Shown: positions 27,001 through 37,098 of the stretch, piece by piece
How positions within the stretch are numbered: the stretch's first letter is position 1
Layout of the letters: the number at the start of each line of letters is the position of its first letter
Assembly: GCA_905250115.1 (NCBI GenBank)
Contig: CAJNOI010000015.1
Coordinates: 561,283-625,282 of the forward strand
DNA: 64,000 bases
Origin: Adineta steineri
Taxonomy: Eukaryota > Rotifera > Eurotatoria > Adinetida > Adinetidae
Direction: 5' to 3'
Notes under the pieces: model-generated
Database searches by the model: none
Told to the model about the DNA's origin: nothing
The model's input: only the letters and a program-made list of their open reading frames with translations
Position numbers and translations under genes: made by a program

Positions 27001-29376
27001 AAGACCACAACTGATTGCTCCACATCATTATCGTGATATAGCTTTACGAGATGCACCTGTTTATGTTCATAAGAAAGGTGAAGGTGAAGTTTTCTTTGAA
27101 AATCTTGCTCAATATTTATCAGCTGAACATCCCGATGTTTCACCACGTACTGTTCGTCGTATGTTAAAATATGATAAAGGAGATGAATATCTCGAATATT
27201 TAAGCAATAAAATGCCAGCAGCCGATGCTGCACGACTTTTACAAGAAAGTGAAGAACCAATTGGTGAAGCATCAGTACGTTATGATCATATACCAACAAG
27301 AGTGAGTGGTAGTAGAACAAACTTAACTGAGAATGATGAAGAAGAAGATGTTGATGGTGATCTTGATGAATATATTATTGAGAATGAAAATCGACGACGA
27401 ATTGTTTCACCACGTACTTATTATAATCTTCAAAATGGTTCAATAAACAGTTATGAAGATCAAAGACAACCAGTTATCTATGAAAATACTCCATTGAAAT
27501 CATCAATGTCAGGATCAAAATTTGTTGAAAGAAGTCCATCAACTTCAAGTCTTGGTTCGGATATGCTTATTGCAAATACATTTCCAACACGTCGTTCTGT
27601 ACTTGGCAATGCTCCTTCAATAAATATTCCAATATCTCGTAATGATATCAATCGTACAACTACAAATCCATTAAGCAGTCTCACCGATGAGAACTATGGC
27701 CGACCTGTTGTGCGTGGTCCGGTCTAAATATAATTCTTTGCTTCTTTTCGTTTTCTTTTTTTTATTCAGTTTTGCTAAATCAATAATGTGAACAGTATGT
27801 CTTCATATGTACAAAAAATATTCTCTTGAGCTACTATTACTACTACTACTACTTCTTCTTCTTCTTCTTTGTCTTTGTTTTCTTTTTTCAGCCGTTTCTC
27901 ATTTATTATACTTTTTAACTTTTGTGCTAACATTTGTTCGCGTTTTTTTCTTTTTTTCAATATTATAGTCTTTATCTTAGTACGCCTAATTTCTTTTTTC
28001 ACATTTAATATTTCATTTCATGCCATTTTTAACTACACATTTTGTCCAAAACAGAGTGCATAATCTCTCGCTACAGGCTGCCGCTGCCATTTCTCATTTT
28101 TTCCTTTTATCAACAAAAAAAAGAAAGAAAGAATAATTATATACATATATATATATATAGCCTTTATTGTCTATCGTAATGTGTTGTATTTTTTTTCGTT
28201 TTACATATTTTCAAGGTTAACATTAGTATTCAAGGTTATTCACCTAACATTTACCATTTAAAAATGACTATTTACTTACAGGTGCTTCTCGATTTATAAT
28301 ATATCATTAAACGAGAGGCAGAGAGAGAGAGAGAGAGAGAAAAAACGTATTTTATCGCTGTTTTTTTTCCACTTATGCAAATATCTATTATCGATCGTTT
28401 TTTTTTCCTTAATATTTTCAGGCAGAACAATTAATAGCGGTAATGGTCAAAATTCTGCATCACCGGAAAAAACGGTGACATTACCTCGGAGTGCTACTTT
28501 ATCTGGACAGAGTATGTTAATAGATAAAAAAAAAAAAGAATGAATAATGCATGAAATTGCATGTATGCATGTTGTTTTAGGTAATGATGGAGAGAATGAA
28601 GGTCGTAATACTGTTTCACGCAGTACTAGTGCTACCGCAAGTACGTTTTGATTAAAAAATGAATCTGTCATGCTTGAATTTTAAATAATTTTATTCGAAA
28701 AAGAAAATTCTATTGATTTAATTTTTTTTCTTGCTTTCATAGAAGTAAATACAAGTAAATCGGATACAGTGAAATCAACAACATCATCATCGGCTGCGTC
28801 TAGTCGAGAGGTATATTTAATTTTGAACAAATATTTAAAAATATATATATATATATATACATATCGGGGAGATTTTAATAAATAAAAATATTCTTATCTA
28901 CAGTTACCAACTACTGCATCATCAACGATGCCACGAGCTCAGAGTGTGGTCAGTACATTTTCACATGCACATACAATTCATCATCTGCTCTTATTCTTGC
29001 TTTTATTTATGCTTTTCTATTGCAAAATAGAAAAAAAACCGTTTCTCTTTCTTGATTTTCACCAGGGTTTTACCTATAAATTTGTCATCTAATTGACAAC
29101 ATACACATATGCACTTCTTGGTAGCATGCAATGAAAAACAAATTCAGCAAAACATTCTTCTTTTATTTTGTTTTTCAAAATAAAAATTATTAATATTCAT
29201 ATTATTTTATTTTATTTTGTTTTTCTCATTATGTATAGGCTTCACCATCACGAACAAGTGCTAGTAAAGGTGGCGGTGATGATACAAAGAAAGAGAAGAA
29301 ATCGAAATTTCGAACACCATCATTTCTTAAGAAACGTAAAGAAAAAAAAGAAGCTACTCATAAAGATAAACCCTAA
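12075..29376 (+). CDS. Adducin (spectrin-actin cytoskeleton protein), host of a nested gene
   Basis: Fifteen exons give 765 residues: 12075-12545, 12908-13007, 13082-13518, 13570-13817, 13884-13995, 16083-16286, 16338-16530, 16603-16641, 16705-16737, 16977-17036, 28422-28511, 28581-28640, 28743-28810, 28904-28948, 29239-29376. The head is a class II aldolase-like domain: [58 protein letters not shown]. It continues through the neck (KWVPDTG) and ends in the basic MARCKS-type tail [12 protein letters not shown], nearly identical to the animal adducin tail. Adducin caps actin and recruits spectrin at the membrane; the tail is the calmodulin/PKC-regulated part in vertebrates. Exons 8 and 9 (39 and 33 nt) are less certain and may be alternative. 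The intron 17037-28421 (11.4 kb) contains another complete gene. The conserved histidine metal site of true aldolases was not assessed. Confidence 0.9.
13996..16082 (+). other. 2.1-kb adducin intron with foldback repeat
   Basis: It separates the exon ending KKVTK from the one beginning WVPDTG. No convincing gene lies inside. The first half holds a long imperfect inverted repeat (see 14255-14790); the second half shows nothing recognisable. Confidence 0.7.
14255..14790. repeat. Foldback (long inverted repeat) element
   Basis: Two arms of about 200 bp (roughly 14255-14455 and 14571-14790) are imperfect reverse complements around a spacer of about 115 bp. The clearest matching blocks are GTGTGGAGAACCACATC at 14301 against CGTGGTTCTCCACAC near 14690, and ATCTAATCAAGATCTTTTAT at 14417 against its near complement at about 14586-14605. 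It has no coding capacity. This is the shape of a hairpin-type MITE or foldback element; the divergence between arms implies an old insertion. Confidence 0.6.
17037..18614 (+). other. First part of the giant adducin intron, upstream of the nested gene
   Basis: Non-coding, with T- and CT-rich tracts (for example CTCTCTCTCTCTCGCTC at about 17074). A well-formed acceptor (TTCTTCTTCTTCAG) ends at 18609, six bases before the nested ATG, suggesting that the nested transcript has at least one non-coding 5' exon in this interval. A possible short exon (17470-17495) is discussed under rejected items. Confidence 0.5.
18615..27727 (+). CDS. Giant repeat protein nested in the adducin intron (unknown family)
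   Basis: Segments 18615-20732, 20794-22481, an assembly gap of 100 N, then 22582-27727 (stop TAA) give about 2,980 residues plus whatever the gap hides. The frame change across the gap reflects only its placeholder length. Residues 1-706 (exon 1) are Ser/Thr/Gln-rich and look disordered, with proline runs ([14 protein letters not shown] near residue 250, others near 410 and 490) like ligands of SH3, WW or EVH1 domains. Exon 2 opens with [13 protein letters not shown]. From about 21625 to 26315 some 21 diverged modules follow one pattern: an amphipathic helix (xxLLxxxGxI), a short turn, then two strands ending in IP or LP. The C-terminal 470 residues include [13 protein letters not shown] and [10 protein letters not shown] and match no family I know. 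A TAA immediately precedes the ATG in frame, so it cannot be an in-frame extension of adducin. There is no signal peptide or membrane segment. Cytoskeletal scaffolding is only a guess. Confidence 0.8.
21625..26315 (+). repeat. About 21 tandem diverged protein modules within the nested gene
   Basis: Protein-level repeat, not visible as DNA identity. Examples of the helix half are [150 protein letters not shown] and [13 protein letters not shown]. Each is followed by a stretch such as [14 protein letters not shown] or [15 protein letters not shown]. Spacing between modules varies from about 50 to 110 residues because of low-complexity linkers. Confidence 0.7.
22482..22581. other. Assembly gap (100 N) inside the nested gene
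   Basis: Exactly 100 N, a conventional placeholder of unknown true size. Reading frame on the right differs from that on the left, so the true missing length is not 100 bp if the exon is continuous. The flanks share no sequence. Confidence 0.95.
27728..28421 (+). other. Tail of the giant adducin intron, downstream of the nested gene
   Basis: Non-coding, T-rich. It should hold the 3' UTR and poly(A) site of the nested gene and then the adducin acceptor (TATTTTCAG at 28421). It contains a TA tract (about 28141) and a GA tract (about 28320-28340). Confidence 0.55.
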
Positions 29377-30620
29377 ACAAAAGACAAGCTCATATATACA
29401 TATATATTCTGTTATTCTTTAGTATTGTCGTGGTGTTCACTCATTTTTTTTGTAGAAGAATTTTTTTTTTTCGTATATAATACCCCTTACATAATTTTTT
29501 TCTCTCTTGTATGTGTCTAGCTCAGCTCTCGTTGTTGTATATTGTTGTCTTTTTGTGTGTGTGTATTAATCTCTAATGAAAATAATAAGACTAGTGGAGG
29601 TCGATCTCTAGTCAATACGATCAATTAATAGACAAGCTCAAAGAACTTTTTCTTTTTTGTGGTTTCTTATTTGATGAAAAGATAAAAAGAATGACTTTTC
29701 CTTTTTCTTGCTTATTGTGTAACTTAGTACGCATTTGTTTTTAGCAAAGAAACTCTTTTTTTTTCTATATTGAACTGTTTCTTCGTTTGCTTTTTTTTCT
29801 TGTCCGTGCTGTGTGCGTTGACCCAATTCAGTTTTTTTCTCTCTCTCTCTCTCAATGATAGCACTCATGTGCATATATATATATATACAAAGAAATTGTT
29901 TCCTGCATAATAAACATATATATATATATATACATGAACTAGAATAAAATAATCAAAATAAAGTAATATTCAAATCAGAATAATACTGATCTTGCTTTTG
30001 GTCATCATTTGTGAGGCGGAATGATGAAAAAAATCTTGCGAGGTAATTTTCTAGTGTCAACGCAAGATGATAATGACACTTGGTTATGTAATCGGAAGGA
30101 ACTAGATTACTTCATCAGCATCGTGTTCATTCATATTTCAATTACCTATACAAAAGAAAAAGAATGAAAGAAATAATTATGTGTTAACAGTTGAATTATG
30201 ATGATTTTCTCTTTTGATAAATTTATTAATCAAATAAAAGATCTTGAAGTATAATAATAATAATAATAAAAATAAAATAAAATGAGTATAGATAGTATAC
30301 TGTATTGAAAGTGCTTCATAATTTTCAAGATTAATAACAATATGAACTTCTTTAAAATTGTCAAAGAAACCTAATAAATGGTCTCTCAATTTTTTTCAAT
30401 GTTATTATTTATAAGAAATTTCTTATCTTGTCTTAAAATAAGAATATTTATTTTTCAAAAAATCTAAAATCACTTTCGATTTAATATATACATATAAAAA
30501 TGACATCTATTTATTTTTATTGACTAAAACAAATAGTATGTAAAAAAAGAAACACCACAAATCCTTGATTTTACACTGCAACTGAATAATAAATAAAACA
30601 AAAACAAGCAAAATTTTATT
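29377..30620. other. Convergent intergenic region, no gene seen
   Basis: Lies between the adducin stop and the stop of the minus-strand SelP-like gene. T-rich with TA and CT microsatellites. Short frames here look like noise. Confidence 0.6.
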
Positions 30621-31408
30621 TTAACTACATATATTCTGACAACGTCGTTTATTTTTTACAGCCGTTGTTATAACACGAAGAAGTTCCTGATAATTTTTTC
30701 CATCATTAAGATTTGAATCTGGATATTCTTGACTAAATACGAGATAACCACATCTAAATATGACTTAAAAATGAATTATTCAATTGAAAGAAAACTATTT
30801 CCTAACCGTCCAAATACATAATTATTGATTGTTTGTTTGTGATCACTTAACCTTCTAACTAAATGATCTCTTGAATTATCTTGATAGAGTGGAATTTTGT
30901 CATAAGAATCTCCTACATAATTTTGTTCAGCATTTTGTTCGTTTATAAGAGCAATGCGTACAACAGAATCACGAATATTATAACGTTCAAGTTCACGATA
31001 TAAATCATTGTATCTGTTCAATAGAAAAAGAATAAATTCATAAATATGAACTTGAATGTTTATAATCTGGAAAAAGATTATATATAAAAGTAATTGACTG
31101 TAAAATATTATGTAGATATCATTTATTGATGTTATTACTCAATTGCATTTGAACAAAAACCCCAGAAAAGAAATTCATTCGTATGAAATATTGAAATTTC
31201 TATTTAGATATTACCTGTTAGCTTGTATGCGTGATGATTGAGTATTTAAATTTATAACACCCAAAACAAGTAATTGTTTTCGATGTGAAGTAATTAAATT
31301 CGTACCATTGATAACTAAATTATGTATACATGTTTTTTTCTTATCACGTTGTGCAACTATTGAAATAATTAATAAACTGAAGACTAAAAAGATCTTTTGT
31401 GTGTACAT
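30621..31408 (-). CDS. Secreted selenoprotein-P N-domain-like protein lacking Sec/Cys
   Basis: Three exons on the minus strand, 31408-31215, 31013-30807 and 30753-30621, give 177 residues. The start MYTQKIFLVFSLLIISIVAQ is a signal peptide. The body follows the N-terminal thioredoxin-like domain of selenoprotein P: an initial Cys, KQLLVLGVINL, RIQANRYNDLYREL (compare ILQASKLEDL), KIPLYQD (compare HIPVYQQ), and after the second junction GRCGYLVFSQ (compare DRCGRLVYHL). It ends in RCQNICS. Where SelP has its redox Sec-x-x-Cys, this protein has NLNTQSS with neither Sec nor Cys, so thiol peroxidase activity is not expected. There is no His-rich or Sec-rich tail. A TATATATA box lies about 40 bp upstream (31444-31451). 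An upstream in-frame ATG (31429) would add seven residues. Function unknown; a binding role is possible. Confidence 0.75.
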
Positions 31409-33719
31409 ATAGCTGGATTCTATTACCACTTATACACTATCAGTATATATATGTAAGAATTGTGTGTATTGATTGTAGATATATAGTCTATTTTTCTTTC
31501 TCCCCTTTTTTTTATAAATATCTCCTAAATGACATCTTGATGACAGCTGACATTTTTCTTCATTATAAGAAAAAATTGTACAGATAATAGATTTACTATA
31601 CTGCCTTGACAGTGATAGCATATCATCATAAGTTTCTTCTTACAGCATTAACCTTTTAGAGTTTAGATCGGTCATCGATTGAACATGAGAAAGTATGAGG
31701 ACAATGGATAATAGAATTTGTTTGTTGAATGTATAATGAAATCTATCGAAAAAAACAGTAATGCATGTGCTCTCTCGTCTATCTCATCGGTCAGTGATCG
31801 AGAAGCAGGCGTCAATTGAATTTCCTGTCTCTTTTTTTCTCTCTCGATTTGAGTCCATTTGTCACACATAGTCATTCTGTCTTTCTCCTTCTCTTTTTCT
31901 CATTTTTTTATGTGTGTATACGATGTGACGAGGCCATATGGGTGTCTCTCATATACACATTAAAAATACAATCAAAGTCATCATCATCATCACCATCATC
32001 CTTCTTGTCGTTGTCATCATCATCGGCAGCATCCATACATCGTTTGTATAGTCGCCCTTAAGCGAGTTCAACTTGAGAGTGACAGAAAAAAAAAACGAGA
32101 GACACAATACATATATATAGTATATTTACTCCATACATCATCATATCATTATTGCTTATTCGTCTGGATTAGCCAAGGATATTTATAAAATGTGTGTATA
32201 TGACTAGAAGGTATAGTAGACTCAAGCTATTTTAGTTTTTTAATCGACGTAAAAAGCTTTTTATAACAAGTCATTAACTTCTATTTTTTATTTTATATTG
32301 TAATTATATGAGAGAAAAAAACCCGCATAGTTGTATTATTTAATGTTTGTAAATAACAAGATTATATAAATTCAATTTTCTCGAGAATCCTTGTCTATAC
32401 AAGGTCAGATTTTTCTTAAAATTTCTTCTATCTTACTAAAACTTTGTTATGATAATTTTTTTTATATAGAAGAAAAAAAAACACAAGATAAGCAGATGCA
32501 ATAATAGAGTCATCTGAAATCTCATTAATCGACATTACTAATAGAATATATGTAGCCAATGAAATAATTGATTTTAATTTACTTAAAAAGAAAAAAGGTC
32601 GATCATGACCTCCAGTCATAATGGTTAAATAGGAAATGGTCGGCGACCTTTTTATTTTTCGTTGATTCGTGTATTGGTTAATTGGTCTGGCGCTTTGTCA
32701 TCATTGTCAGTTAAAAAGAGAGTAATAGTAACGTCGAACTTGTCACGCACGTTAATCTTGTTCAACTTTCTCTATTCCGTCCGCTAATTTCCTCTTTTTT
32801 TCTCTTTTATATCCAACAAACCACGTACTCTGTACGAGTCAATTACAAGTAACATACTTGTCCTCTTCTTGTGTCGGTGTAAATTGGATTTTTTTTGAAG
32901 CATCAAGCTTTTTTTAATGGATCCTTGGAGGTTTTTTTTTCGGATATAGAATGCGTTGTGTAACATCATCATTGAATGTATGCATGTCTATGCATGTGTA
33001 TAGCACTAGTGAAAGTGATAAAAATGCAAACTACTTTTATGGATTTGAGCTTCTGCATCATGCCTATACACATATAAATATATATATATATATATACTTC
33101 CGGTTTTTCCCGTTTATTCTTCAATGCAAGACAATTACCATGGGAATGACAACGCATCCGCATAGTTGTCTGTCAAATAATTCCGTTCTAAAGTGACACC
33201 TAGTCAAGGTTGATGTGCGCGTGCATAAACGATGCTTCCGCTTTAGGTTGTCTACGAACAATTTATGAGCATATATTAGATCTCTTATGAGAAGAATATG
33301 CCGATTAATTGGGATGAATCAAGGTTATCATTGAGGGAAAAAAGAGTATAAACGTTGATATCTGACACGCCTTATACTCCCTCTTCGTATTCTCTCTTTC
33401 TTACTTTTCTCACTTGGCTTCTCTTGTATGTATAGTATGCCAGGAAACGATGATGATTAATCACTTTGACAGCACGCGGTAGTCGTTGGCGGTGGCTCTA
33501 TGTTACGCAATGATTTCATTCCCATTCCTTTCGTATCTTTCCTCCGATCTTTTCCTTTCTTTCTCACTCTTTTCTCCTTCATTTTTGTATATGAATAAAA
33601 AAATCCTCCTTTTTTCTTACGAGAGCAGCATCCGTTTTCTTTTCTTATCGTTTAGGGCTTGTCGACGACCGACCGACTGAACGTTTCGGTGCCACACATA
33701 CATATACGTTGAGCATTTG

Positions 33720-33744
33720 TCTCTTTCTCTCTCTCTCTCTCTCT
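33720..33744. repeat. (TC)n microsatellite
   Basis: Run of TCTCTC units. Simple repeat, no function evident. Confidence 0.8.
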
Positions 33745-36334
33745 TGTTCTTTCTCTTCACATTGACGCACGCCTGTTTTACACATTCAAGTAAGTATATA
33801 CAAATACACACCCGATATGATTAAAATTGATAGCATATGTACACACGTGTCATTGTTCCCTATCTTGTACAACGAACATAAAAAACGAAAGAAAGATTGT
33901 CTGAAGTTTTATATTGATCGTTTTTATTCACGTTGATAATTAGGTATGGCTGTTTTCTTTTTCTTATTTCTTTTTTAAGCTTCATTTCCGGATTGATGAT
34001 AGTAGAAGTGATTTGTTATTGTTTTATATTAGAACGGAAATCATTTTTCTTAGTCTTTGACATACACGCATATGATAACAACATATGTGTGTTTTATATC
34101 GCTAACGGGCTTCTAAATGTATGTGATTAGCCTTTTATTTTTACTATTCACACCAAATTTAATTGGCATCGCGCTTGTCTCGATTTTGTTTATTTGTATT
34201 ATGAACACATATAGACATCTAAACAGCTGTAAAACCAATTCAATCATTTACATAAGAAACCATTTCAAGATGAAATAACAAATCATCATTGTAATGTCTT
34301 TTCATGATTTATTGACATATATCAATGAAATGAAATCTTCTATACATCAGGTTAATCTTCCTTGAAACTTTTTTTTTTCTTTAACCTTCATGTATCTGAT
34401 ATCATCAGGTGTAAACATCATTCAGATGTGAATGATAGAAGGCCGCCAAGGTCCCCCGTCAGTCATATGCAGTTGTCATTACCATCGACAGAGATTGATC
34501 GTTATGTGACATACATATACATTCACATCCAATGACTATGATCATTAGGACTGTCATTTGGATATATATTATATAAATATATATATATAGATGTATGCAT
34601 ATAATATGTTCGGAGAAAAAAAAATAGTTTTCATTTGGTGACATCATCATTATTACAGAAGTACTTGAGTATACCGATGAAGATTTTATTTTCTATTTCA
34701 TTGCACTGTGATTAAAGTCCTTTTGTGACTAGTGTTACATGTAATATTTGTGTGTGTGTGTATTTATGTGCGTGACAAATGTCCACTGATCGAAATAGTT
34801 ATGTTTGCATTGTATACGCAATAAGAAATAGATGTGTGTTGATAAGTACAATTACGTAGACATACTCTTCCACTCTTAAAAAATTGTTCGTGTAGCCTTC
34901 AATTTGAATAGATGAAGACAAACTACATATACACATATATATATATATAGTTCAAGATCAAGTATTTGTTAAAGAAAAAAAAAGGAAGAGAGCGAAACAA
35001 ATGAGTTTACTTTCAGTTTTTCTTTTCTTTTCTTTTTCTTTATGACACTTCTGATGAATTTGATATAGGCATAAAAGGAAAGGTTTCATTAAATATTGAT
35101 TCTTGAGTTTTATATTTGAGTCAAGTATTATTTAAAATGTGGCCAATTAAGTTTTCTTTTTTTTATTAGCAAAATAAAAACTTTAATATGTATTGATTAA
35201 AGTCAATTATATACTTATTAGATTGAAAAAAGAAGAAGAGATTTTATCAATTTTAAGTCTTATCTATAGTTCGAGACAATTCCCGATTGTCATTTCTTTT
35301 TGTATTTTGAATTCTATTCAAAATCATAATAGTCAGTATGTCGCCTCGTGAAAATGGCAATAGCAGCTTAACATATATTCATTCTGTCTATGTCTCCTTT
35401 ATTTTTTTGTAATCCGCCTTTTCTATTACTGTCTGGTTTGACCATTGTCTAATTGTTTTTTAGTCACATGTGCCTACAGTTGTGCATCAGTTACTGTTGT
35501 TGCTGCTGCTGCTGTAGACACCAAACGACTAGTCATAAATCATATGTTCAATTGTTGGATGCTGGTCAGTCGCCGCCTGTTCGTTATTTCTTTTCTTTTT
35601 TTTTTGCATAAGGTATCATGAGAAGAGTAGGCTAATGATTTGTTTGTAAATTGTATACACCTACCTTCGTCTGTCTAATTATTTCCTTTCTTCATTCCAT
35701 ACATGTCCGCTCGATTGATTGAATTCGGAACAAGAACATCTGGCTTTAGTGCACTAGTGGTCAATACAGTATAACCTCATTAACAAGATCATTTCTCTAT
35801 ATGTGAAAAGTGAACGTTACAAGATAATCTTGCTCTATATGCCCTCTCTCTCTCCCCCTCTCATATACACATTTTCTTGTTATTGTTTGATCTTCTTCCT
35901 GTCTATCTATATATCATATACACACTTTTTCTTGTTATTCATCTATTCGAAAGTTCAAATCGACCTAAAAAAAGATGGCCACAACTACGAGTATACACTT
36001 CTCGATTCTCTTCAATAAATGTGTTTATATGTGTGCATTCGCCGCTATTAATTAGGTCGTCGCCGTCGTCTTACATGTTATGTGTCGGACGACAACAAGT
36101 GAGATGAAGTATGTACAATTATTTTGACAGAAAAAAAATCTTCCGCCCTAATGCTTTCAATACGACAAAGAATTATAGTTCTAGTTTGCTTTGTATTCAA
36201 ATAAGAAAAAGAAATCCACTAGAGTATTTTGTTGAAGTATTCGACAACTACTATTTATAACTATATATATATATAAGTATTATGTCGTACTTTTGTATAA
36301 CATGGCGTAGTAAATTGTAATTACAAGTGAGATG

Positions 36335-36399
36335 GACAACTGATGACATGAGACAATTGTCCATGACTGTTATACGTGTCTCATGTAAAATCAGTTGTC
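36335..36399 (+). ncRNA. Pre-miRNA-like hairpin (candidate)
   Basis: Left arm 36335-36355 (GACAACTGATGACATGAGAC then A) pairs with right arm 36377-36399, whose reverse complement begins GACAACTGATTTTACATGAG, around a 21-nt loop. The only imperfection is an internal 1x3-type bulge. The total length (65 nt, extendable outward with weaker pairing) and near-perfect 21-bp stem match a miRNA precursor. It matches no miRNA I recognise. Either strand could be transcribed. It could also be a small foldback element. Confidence 0.4.
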
Positions 36400-37098
36400 T
36401 GCTATCTATGTCTTGTTCTCATACGGTTGTGCAATCTTTTTTCTTCTTCTTTTTTTTTTTGTTGACAAAAGCGTCAAGTTTTGATGAGACGAGTATGTGA
36501 GACAAACATCTCATCGCATCTTCCATATACATTAGTTTTTTTTCGTTGCCATCATTGTTTTGTCGATAACATGAGAGAGACGCAATGGCAATAGCCAGAT
36601 GGTGGTCGGCATTCCATCTGTCTTCGTTGTCGAATGAAATATGTTTAGCAATGGCAGCAGACTTTCTATGTATTAACGATTAATAACAGCTTTTCTTCTT
36701 CTTCGTCTTCTTCTCCTTCTTCATCCTCGTCTTACATATAAATGTGGACATCGGTCACTCATGTTTGTTTCGCGTGAGTAATAGTGATGATGTCATAATC
36801 AATTTTGTAGTATTATAATATTCATAATTCAACTTAGACTCATGGGGGATTTGAATTATAAAAAAAAGGGAGAAGCAGAAGCAAGAATAAATTTAATTAG
36901 ATGAAATATATGCTCAACATCCGCCTCTTTCTCATTCATTTTCTTTTGCTTCTATTTTCATAACGGAAATAATCTAAGCGTATGTTTCTTTAATTTCTTT
37001 TTATTTTAGATTTATATATAGATAGATATATAGATATATATAAGTACACAAATGAAAACAAATATTAAACAATAAGTAATTGAAGACAAATCATAACA

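Larger units (their letters stand above)
31409..37098. other. 5.7-kb gene-poor region between divergent genes
   Basis: The longest stretch without a recognised gene. The many short frames are in low-complexity T/C- or TA-rich DNA and lack splice-linked partners or family motifs. It contains microsatellites (TC near 33720-33744, TA tracts, a GCT run near 35501) and one well-formed hairpin (36335-36399). It lies between SelP-like (minus) and Robo (plus), so it probably includes both promoters and possibly non-coding first exons of Robo. Confidence 0.6.

Noticed and set aside
33486-34130. Several 60-80-codon frames on both strands in the gene desert
   Set aside because: Low-complexity composition (Phe, Ser, Leu runs or Arg/Glu from TC repeats) and no conserved motif.
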